A stretch of DNA of 64,000 nucleotides. Source: Batillaria attramentaria. Its lineage: Eukaryota; Mollusca; Gastropoda; Batillariidae. The translations under genes and the position numbers were made by a program. The stretch covers positions 1 through 64,000 of the forward strand of contig JACVVK020000450.1 of assembly GCA_018292915.2 (NCBI GenBank), written 5' to 3'. Shown one piece after another: positions 1 through 8,362 of the stretch; position 1 is the first letter of the stretch, and the number at the start of each line of letters is the position of its first letter. Below the pieces are notes generated by a model that worked only from the letters and a program-made list of their open reading frames with translations, was not told the origin of the DNA and did not search any database.

Positions 1-86
1 AGCAGCTGTTGCGATAATTCGAAAAGCAAATGGCGTCGGCTAACACACGGCGCGGTCGACTGAGAGAGTGAGAGATTCGATGTTAC

Positions 87-202
87 CTGCACGTGCTTGC
101 GACCACCGCCTGCTGTACCTCAGAGTCCCTGTAATATAAATCACTATCGGTGTTGGACATAGTTATAACGGCACCGGGAGATGAAAATGTGACAACAGCC
201 AT
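87..202 (-). CDS. possible coding exon of an unrecognised minus-strand gene
   Basis: An open frame on the minus strand runs into a strong 5' splice donor (GTGCAG|GTAACA) whose intron would start at position 86. The peptide before the donor ends in VVASTCR and is acidic and Ser/Tyr-rich in the middle (TDSDLYYRDSE). There are two possible starts, at 202 and 160, and the exon would end in phase 2. I recognise no family. If real, it is the first coding exon of a gene transcribed away from the channel array. It could also be chance, since no second exon lies in the window. Confidence 0.22.
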
Positions 203-1174
203 ACTAAACTCCAATTGACTTTTACCGCACGGACAGCCGTCGTTTACAGAACAGGGGCCTTGCTTCGACAGTGAGTCTGTTGCGGCGGACACGTGGCCAT
301 TCTTCAGTAGTGCAGTGTTGTTGTTGTTTTCAGTTTGTGGGCAAGACGCTTTCCCCTGGGGAAAAGAAAAACAACTGAAGGGAACCAAGCAGAATGGAAA
401 TCTTGGAGTGTGGTGCCTACGAGTTTGCTTCCCGCGATTGGCGTACGCTTTTTGGAAGAAAAAAAATTGTACCCTGGTAGTGGTGAGCCAGGAAATATCC
501 GATCCACCTCCATGGCTCTTTCAACATAAGACAAATAAATCCAACAAGACCAGGCTTAACAATTACATCAGACGCCAGTTTGGACATCGTGCCCTAACCT
601 TAGGGGTAGTGCAGTGACTTTCGTCGAGAGACAGAGGAAAAAAAAAAACACCACCACCAACAACAACAAAACCCTAAACACAAAACTATGAAGACGGTCA
701 GTATTGTACATGCGAATACTGTTGTGCTACTGCTGCATCCAAACCACCTGTTTTTTTGGTTTTTTTTTGAGCGTGCGTTGACCTACGAGTGCCCCAGTCA
801 TGCCCCGGTGGCCCAGCGGATCTATCCAGCGGGAGGCAGAACGACTAGCTTCACACGGTGCTACGCTTGTAGTCTGCTGAGACTCGCGACAGCAGTCAAT
901 TGTGGACTTGTCTAACCGTCCAGACAAGCTGAGCTGACATTTAATCCCGTGCGCTGGATAAATCGTTAATTAAAGAAGAAATAAGACGACGGAACAGGAA
1001 TTCAACGATTCATATTCCTAGTGGAATTGTTTTGCTAACATTCCTCGCAGTTTCGCTTTCAGATTTCAGACCATGCCCCTATCTGACACCAAGGAAGACT
1101 GTGTCATACGCGACTCCTAGCAGTTCGTTGTGGACACAGAATGACGTCAGTAAAATAAAACACAGCGGCAACAA
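203..1174. other. stretch without recognisable gene
   Basis: Only short homopolymer runs and short uncorroborated open frames are visible. It could hold the promoter of the candidate minus-strand exon, but I see no motif that supports this. Confidence 0.4.
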
Positions 1175-1276
1175 GCTACTCCCGAGGTTTACTGGAATTC
1201 ACATATGGCTGAAGTAAGTTTGAAAGCTACTCCCGAGGTTTACTGGAATTCACATATGGCTGAAGTAAGTTTGAAA
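1175..1276. repeat. perfect 51-bp direct duplication
   Basis: Two adjacent identical 51-bp units (1175-1225 and 1226-1276), each containing GAATTCACATATGG. Perfect identity suggests a recent local duplication. Confidence 0.9.
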
Positions 1277-1394
1277 TGCAATGAAACGCAAACTGCTTTA
1301 TTATCTTTTTTTCGAGAAATTTGGGTTGCGTCCCTCAGGGGAAGCGGTGACCGCCAGTCGAAAACGCCCTTGTTACAGTCGGACGTGCAACATA

Positions 1395-1530
1395 CTGAGC
1401 CGCCGTGGAGCCAGGATAACCGAACTGGAAGGTGGATTATCAGTGTTCCAATCCCATATGGAGCCCAAATTTGTATTAGCACTTTCCTCGTTTCCCCGCT
1501 TTATGTGGTGGAAAAGGACGTTACCCACTT
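1395..1530 (+). mobile_element. degenerate SINE family A fragment
   Basis: The 3' part retains the family A tail motif GTGGTGGAAAAGGACGTTA. The tRNA-like head (GAGCCAGGATAACCGAA) is badly decayed. It is recognised by comparison with the better copies at 8376 and 47117. Confidence 0.6.
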
Positions 1531-1538
1531 AAATCTTA

Positions 1539-1720
1539 AAAGCCCACAAATCGCAATTTGACTTGAAATCTTCAGATCTTTATGATCCACTTCGACCCAC
1601 AACTGTGCAATCTGCAGTGGTCTCGGGCTTAGCGGGGAAGGCCCACGCCTTGCGTAATAGTGGCTTGAAATGGCATCTACTGGTGTGCAGTGGCTTGTTC
1701 TGTTTTAACAAGTCTAGAGG
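1539..1720 (+). repeat. dispersed repeat M1, copy 1
   Basis: About 180 bp shared with 6345-6510 and 15915-16115. The common core includes AAGGCCCACGCCTTGCGTAA, and AGTGGCTTGAA on one side mirrors TTCAAGCCACT on the other in the better copies, so it can fold on itself. Probably a short non-autonomous DNA transposon. Confidence 0.65.
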
Positions 1721-2080
1721 CAGTTTACTGCGACGCGAGTTCTGTTATTTGTTGATATAAGCTACTGTTTTGAAGCAAGGAATTCAGCGCGTTCGATGAC
1801 AAGTTTTCCACAAGGTTCTTGTATGCCAGAGAAGCTCATAGGGACTTTGATGTTGTCTTTGTACTTGAGGTTTCCTAATTCCTAGCTCTAGTTTATGCCG
1901 TAGATATGGCATTTAGCCTAACTTTTATGAGGTTATGATACACATACCTTGTATGGAGGCCAAAGCTGTCGCTTTGCCAGGATCAGGTCTAAACTTGTCC
2001 TGAATATTATTGTTATTAATAGTAATAATTATGTACGTGATCTATGCAGCAAACCCACTCCCTTTGTTTGTATTATTTTG

Positions 2081-2475
2081 GGGCGGTCGGTGGTCTAGTG
2101 GTTAAGAGACTTGTCACCAATGCGAGAGGTCAGGGGTTCGAGTCCCACTCGGGGCAAAGAATGTTTCCTTCTCGTATGTGGCACCGTTCATTCGGGCCGA
2201 TCGTCGGGGGTTCTCTCCGGGTATTCCGGCTTCCTCCCCCTCTGCTTTGGAAATGTTCAGCCCATCAAATTTGAAAAATAAATGCAATTCTAAATTCCGA
2301 AATTTAAATAGCTGTGCTGACCCTTCGCACCACGTGATTGTAATGTGTTTATGTCCAGTGTGTGAGAGAATGCGTGCGATTCACGTGAGCGTGCGTGTTG
2401 GGTTCAGTTCGCGGCGCTTTGAGCCGATTCATGAAATTGGGTAAAGCGCCTATACAATACTCATTATTATTATTT
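2081..2475 (+). mobile_element. SINE family C, near full length
   Basis: The tRNA-derived head has a recognisable A box (GTGGTCTAGTGG) and B box (GGTTCGAGTCC). A body of about 300 bp follows, ending in AAAGCGCCTATACAATACTC and an (ATT)n tail. A second near-complete copy lies inverted at 15177-15562, and the two define the element's ends. Confidence 0.85.
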
Positions 2476-2529
2476 TCAGTTCGGTATGATATGGAAACAT
2501 CAGCATGTTACGTGAATTTCATGTGAAAG

Positions 2530-3075
2530 TCATTAACACATTCCTTGCCGCGGATGAGTATCCCACGTTTTTGACTCTTTCGGTTTTGGCCCTGTGTGCA
2601 AAATTCAGGCAAGGGTAACGGTTCCATAACGGCTCTTGTGCAAAGGAGAACGCTTTTGGTACATGCTCTGTTCGACAAGTCTGGAATTTTTGTCGTGTGT
2701 GCGTTGGACAGAAGGCAAACGTTGGCCTTGCTGACGCCGCCATTTAGATGTTTATGTGCATGGGCAGTGAGGACAAGTCTAGTAAAAGTTCTGGTGATAC
2801 GGATGATTTTTCAGCCAACAACTGATAAAAAAGGAAAGAGGAACATCTGTGTGGCGTGCATTATAACTATTTTCCAGAGTCAGTTGGGTTTTTTTTTCTG
2901 TAAACAGACAACTCAGCGGTACCTAAAACAGTCGTTTGTAAAAACGTTTGTTATTGCAGCAAACGTGAGTAAAATCAGTGTGCAACATTCCCACCAAACC
3001 ACAAACTTCATTATTGAATGAATATACAAAACTGAATTAATTATGAATTTTTTAAGAGGCCACTGGCACAAAACG
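2530..3075 (+). repeat. dispersed repeat Z, copy 1
   Basis: It begins TTAACACATTCC and carries GGTTTTGGCCCTGT near the start and GAGGCCACTGGC near the end. Related sequence occurs at 20096-21012 (+, interrupted) and 33065-33290 (-). There is no coding potential, and the family is not identified. Confidence 0.55.
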
Positions 3076-3271
3076 TCGGCGGCCCAAACTTATCTGGTAG
3101 GTATTGAGTTAAAGTGTGTCTCTTGTTGTGCGAGGACGCACAGCGCTTAAAATAAATTACGTGGTAATGGATTCACGTCATTCACACTTATTCTAATAAC
3201 GCCTAAATAACACATTTACACAGCTGTGCATTGTTTGGGCAACTTGTAAGCACACCAGTGTGTGTGCGTGA

Positions 3272-3274
<3 letters not shown>

Positions 3275-3342
<68 letters not shown>

Positions 3343-3361
3343 TGTGTGTGTGTGTGTGTGT
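3275..3361. repeat. (TG)n microsatellite
   Basis: Long TG tract with a short CG interruption. Open frames through it (Cys-Val or His-Thr repeats) are artefacts. Confidence 0.95.
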
Positions 3362-3775
3362 GAAGAATACTGGCACAGCCACCACCTCTGGTTCTACGTA
3401 CAAATTACAGTTTACGTGGAAATTAGCTTCCACATTACCTGCCAGGTATCAAAACTGTCCAAAATGTACTGGGGAAAAAAATGCCTTAATTTAATCCCGA
3501 TTTTAAATACAAGGTTTAGGTTTATGAACAGCATTTTCTGCATCGGTGAAATGTCGGTCAATCAATTGCATTGTTATTATGTGAGAGTGCTCGCCCTTCG
3601 TTCATGGCAGACGACACTTTGTATACTTGTTTTGTGTACTAAAAGGCAGCTTATAAAGACCAATTTAATTGTTTACAAACACGACCAGGAATGGTCTGAT
3701 TTGGAGACCAAAGATCATCGCTGTGTCTAAAGGTATTCCTCATTTTAACCGTGTTACTGGTCGTATGTAGGCAAA

Positions 3776-3845
3776 ATGGCAGCGGAAAACTTCAGTCTTG
3801 ACAACAGTTACAAAGGAGTAGGGCGGCTCCAAAAACATATCACGG
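3776..3845 (+). CDS. candidate first coding exon of SK-channel copy 1
   Basis: An ATG in good context (AAAATGG) opens a 70-nt frame, starting MAAENFSLDNSYK, that reaches a donor ACGG|GTGACG in phase 1. The S1 exon at 4676 needs exactly a phase-1 upstream partner. With this exon the complete coding sequence of copy 1 comes to 1413 nt, an intact multiple of three. The donor is weak and the peptide has no recognisable similarity, so this is inference from phase and position. Confidence 0.35.
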
Positions 3846-3856
3846 GTGACGCGAAT

Positions 3857-4050
3857 GGGTGTGTGGGTGGCTGGATGGGTGTGTGTGGATGGCTTGGTGG
3901 GTGTTTGTAACGTCTGTGTCCACCACGAGGGCTATCTCACAGACGGGGGAACTGGAAAAAAAAAGCCTTAACAAATTTGGCTTTGTCGGGATTCGAACTA
4001 TCAACCTTCAGGTCTTGAGTTGCCGCGAGCCACCATCTTCCCCCGTGACT
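3857..4050 (-). mobile_element. SINE family A copy, diverged
   Basis: In minus orientation the tail appears as a run of GGGTG-like repeats followed by AACGTCTGTGTCCACCACG. The B box reads as GGGATTCGAACTATCAACC on the + strand. It lies in the first intron proposed for copy 1. Confidence 0.65.
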
Positions 4051-4675
4051 CGAGCAAACGGTCTCCTTGAGGTATATTTTGAAATGGGGAAAGGGTGGGG
4101 AGTGGAGACAGAAACACTCATACGTCTGTTGCCTCGACTGTGTGTGTGTGTGTGTGTGTGTGTGCAGGCTAGCAGCTTGGTGGAGGATCCTGGGATACCG
4201 CTGGTAGGCACAAATGGAGCCGGTTTTCCCTCCTACACAAAGGGCGATTCATCTTCAGCCGGGAACCTCGCTTTGGACAACTCGGGTTCGTTTTTGTGTG
4301 CTTTTGTGCCATGCTGCCCGTGCTTGGCTAATTAAAGTCTTGTGACGCTTAACCGTAGTTCTGTGTTGTTTTGCTTGTAATGTCCCACGTTGTGTGCGTA
4401 GTACCCCCCCCCCCCCCCCCCAACTTCCCTGAAAAAAATTATAATAATTAATTTAATAACTTAATTATAAGTTCGTTTATCTGATGGCAGTGATGGCATA
4501 GTAAGCGCCATTTGACCTAGCTTCGGCCTCAGAAAAATGACATCTTTACTTGGCTACCACATACAATAGATGCTCCAGTCTACATCTTTTCTTAAGGTCT
4601 TATTTTCAATGTCGTCATTACCTTCTTTGTCGTCATTATCTTCTTTGTCGTTATCATCTTCGTTGTCGCTGTCAG

Positions 4676-4911
4676 GCGGCCCGGATGGGAAAGGGGAGGA
4701 AGGAGAAGGGGAACGGGCAAAGAGGGACTCAGAGTCCAGCGGCTGGGACGTGGTGACTGGAGGGCGATGGAGGAAGATCGGCAACATCAGCTACAGGCTG
4801 TCCCAGAGAAAGAACCTGCTACGGAGACAGCGCATGCTGGTCGACGTGGCCTGCGTGCTGGCGATGGTCGGCGTGGTTTTCATGCTGATTGAAGCGGAGC
4901 TGTTTTTAAAT
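4676..4911 (+). CDS. copy 1 exon: cytosolic N-terminus and S1
   Basis: The acceptor is GCTGTCAG|GCGG after a pyrimidine-rich stretch and the donor is TTAAAT|GTGAGT. The exon enters in phase 1 and leaves in phase 0. It encodes a Gly/Glu/Lys-rich linker, the conserved pre-S1 motif ISYRLSQRKNLLRRQR and helix S1 (VLAMVGVVFMLIEAELFL). The pre-S1 motif matches the SK-family YKLGHRRALFEKRKR region. An (AC)n tract starts about 40 bp into the following intron. Confidence 0.85.
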
Positions 4912-4951
4912 GTGAGTAGAGAGTATGCACACACGCACGTACACACACACG

Positions 4952-5026
<75 letters not shown>

Positions 5027-5170
5027 CGTTCATTCGGGCCGATCGTCGGGGGGCCCACAGACCTTTGTAACATTTATCGGGTCGCTTCGCCATTTAATTT
5101 TCTAAATCTGTTGCCACCACCACTGACAGTAAAGTTTGATATGCTCTTTCTTCTTTCCTTTCTTCTTCCT

Positions 5171-5211
<41 letters not shown>

Positions 5212-7118
5212 TTTTAACGTCTTTACATTTCAATCGATTTTTTTTCCACGCCAAGTTCTCCGCTATGCTTTTATGTAAACTGGTTCCGATGAGCATGTCC
5301 ATACGTTTTTACTTGTTGTGCTCTCTTACAATGTAATACTGTTCATTGCTTGACGGTGATCCGTCAATGAATTAAAAAAAAATGTTTAAACCAAACATTT
5401 GCAAACAAACGCAATGTTAAAATCCGAGACGGGCGGGATGGCACTGAACTGGCGGCGTTTCTTTATTGTTTCTTCCAGGGGCGTAGGAACCACGGGGGCC
5501 CTGGGGGCCCAGGCCCCCGTTCGATTTTTGGAAGGGGGGCCCGAATATCTTTGGTCCCCCCCCCCCTTGCTTTTGATAAGAGGAGAGGAGGCCCACCAGT
5601 GGTGGAGCCCCCCTGCTCTGCTGTCGCAGGACACAATCCTTGGCAGTCAACACACAGACACAGACACAGACACAGACACACACACACACACACACACACC
5701 TTCTTCATCCCGGCCGTATGGCTCACCCGATTTAGTGGGCCCCGCTTCCTCTCAGCATCTTCCTACGAGCCTGTCTTCTGGCCATTGTTTGCAGGATTAC
5801 ATAGAGAAGGAGAGCGTGCTTTCTGGGTTCCTGAAGCTGGTGGTGTCCATCTCCACGGTAATGCTGCTAGTGGACGTCATCACCTATCACGTGACCGGGG
5901 CGCAGCTGACCATGGTGGAGAACTGTCTAGAGGACTGGCGACTGGTGGTTCATCCCAGACTCTTCTTTTCGTACGTCCGTATGCACGTGCACGGGAGCAG
6001 ACTATCACATGCACACACGCACGCACGCACGCACGTACACACGCGCGCACCCGTATGGGCGGACGGACGCATTCACACACAAACCATCGTAGATAAGGTG
6101 TACAAGTACATTCGATCAGTTCAGCGCGATCCCCTATCAGGCAGTTTTTGTCCACTGGATTTGGACGATAATACTACGTGTAATTAACCGAACAAAATTT
6201 TAACCGTGAGACAGATAAGGCGTCACACACCAGCTTGGTTTAGTTTGTTTTGTGGGTTTGTTGTATTGTTTTGTTTTGTTTCTTTTTTTTTGGGGGGGGG
6301 GGGGGGGGCTTTTTGGTTGTCTACTTGTTTATCTATCAAAGCCCATGCAAAAATCACGTTTTTGCTTGAAACCTTCACATCACTAGGAACCACTTCAAGC
6401 CACTGTAAAGCGGTCTCGGGCCTAGCGGGAAAGGCCCACGCCTTGCGTAATAGTGGCTTGAAGTGGCTTCTACTGGTGTCCAGTGGCTTGTTCTTTTTAA
6501 CAAATCTTAACATATAGTGGGCAGGGGGTGGTAGGGCTTGTAATCTTATGAGTTATGGGGTGGGTGCGGATTTTTGTTGCTGATGTTTGTTTGTTTGTTT
6601 TCCTTTGCTTTACGTTTTGCCTGTAGAATGAAGCTAGAGGCATTTTAGGCCTAGCTCTGTCAAGTGTAGAATCTAGTTTTCCTACATTTTCCATGAATTC
6701 ATACATGTAGACAAACATTTGACGGTACACAAACGACCTCATAGACCTGGTGCGTGACCTCGCCCTGTGTGTCTCGTGAAACAGCTGGGGCTGGAGCTCC
6801 TTGTGTGCTGCTTGCATCCTCCCCCAGGCAACATGCTGCAGCCGCAGGTAGAGAGCGTGCTGTCCATTCTCATGTTCCTCCGTCTCTACCTCCTGGCCCG
6901 CTTCTTCGTTGTCCACTCCCATCTCGTCTCGGACCCCGCCACTCAGAGTCTTGGGGCTCTCAACAAGGTGAGGAACACTAGTGGACGACCCCAACTCTTG
7001 TCAGTCAAAAGGGCGAGCCCCCAGAATTCAGCCAATCGCGTCCCGCGGCACAATGAGCACATCACATGGCATGGTCTGGGTAAAACGTTTTGCCAGACAC
7101 TACAATGAAGGAAGCACA

Positions 7119-7202
<84 letters not shown>

Positions 7203-8330
7203 CCTTATTTTACACATCCAGAGTTCAAAGAATATAACATGTCACAAAATCCACCAGATCGGAGGGCCCATATAGAGCTGATTTTCTCTTCCTCAGCGGA
7301 AGACGTGGAATGATACGCAATTCATATCATGGAGGATGCCTGTTGTATTGAGCTGATGTGTCTTTACGTAAACTTTCCACCCTTTCTTTGCTACGTGCGT
7401 GCAGATCAGAATAGACACCATGTTCGTGTTCAAAGCCTTGATGAGAGAGTGGCCGGGCACTGTGCTCATCTGTCTGATGGCCGCCATTTTCCTGGTGTCC
7501 AGTTGGAGCGTCCATACCTGCGAGGCTTACTCGGCCGTGGCAGTCGGGTACACGTCCGCCGCAAACGGAACAGAAGGTAAACTTTAAAGTCTCTATATTC
7601 CTAACGCCGCTGAGATGGAAACCTGCCATTGACAGTCCAACGGCCTATCAGACCAGCCTACCTACCGGTGTAACAGGCCGGAGTATACCCCTGGCTACTT
7701 TATACCCTCGGGTATAAAGTAGCCTAGGCCGGTTCAACCCCCTGGGTATAGATCAGCCCAGGCCGGATTCAGAGTACACCCAGGGGTATAGTCTGGGCTA
7801 GGCCAGTTTATACGGGGGATAGTCTGGGCTAGGCCAGTTTATACGGGGGGATAGTCTGGGTTAGGCCAGTTTATACGGGGGGATAGTCCTGGCTAGGCCA
7901 GTTTATACGGGGGTATAGTCTGGGCTAGGCCAGTTTATACGGGGGTATAGTCTGGGCTAGGCCAGTTTATACGGGGGTATAGTCTGGGCTAGGCCAGTTT
8001 ATACGGGAGTATAGTCTGGGCTAGGCCATTTTGTACGGGGGGTATACTCCAGGCGGGGCATAATCTGGACCGCATAATCTGGTTCCCCTTATCTCACACA
8101 AGACTAGGACCTACCAGATGCCTATGAGAGAAATAGATAGGTTTGTAAGTATGTGGGAAGTGGGTCTGAAGTGAAGGTGTTTTAGTTTCTTTTTAGTCGT
8201 GTGCATTCCGATGATTGCACTTAATCATGCACGTACCGTCCCAGCGCCTTCCAAATAAGCCCTCATATTTTTTTTTCGCCTGTGACATATAAGGACAGTT
8301 TCCAAAACTACACGTCACTTTGTGTATGGG

Positions 8331-8362
<32 letters not shown>

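Noticed and set aside
2081..2155. tRNA genes (also at 8380, 37962 and elsewhere)
   Set aside because: The tRNA-like A and B boxes belong to SINE heads that continue into family-specific bodies and tails.
3203..3730. Long open frames encoding Cys-Val or His-Thr repeats (also at 4925, 5417, 7090, 16544, 17088, 21691, 22197, 24476, 26989, 38723, 48246 and 49419)
   Set aside because: They are translations of (AC)n/(TG)n microsatellites in several frames, not genes.
5971..5976. GTACGT as the donor of the copy 1 S2 exon
   Set aside because: Better consensus, but it would give 176 nt and shift the frame into the S3 exon. GTCCGT at 5975 keeps phase 0. Transcript data could reverse this.
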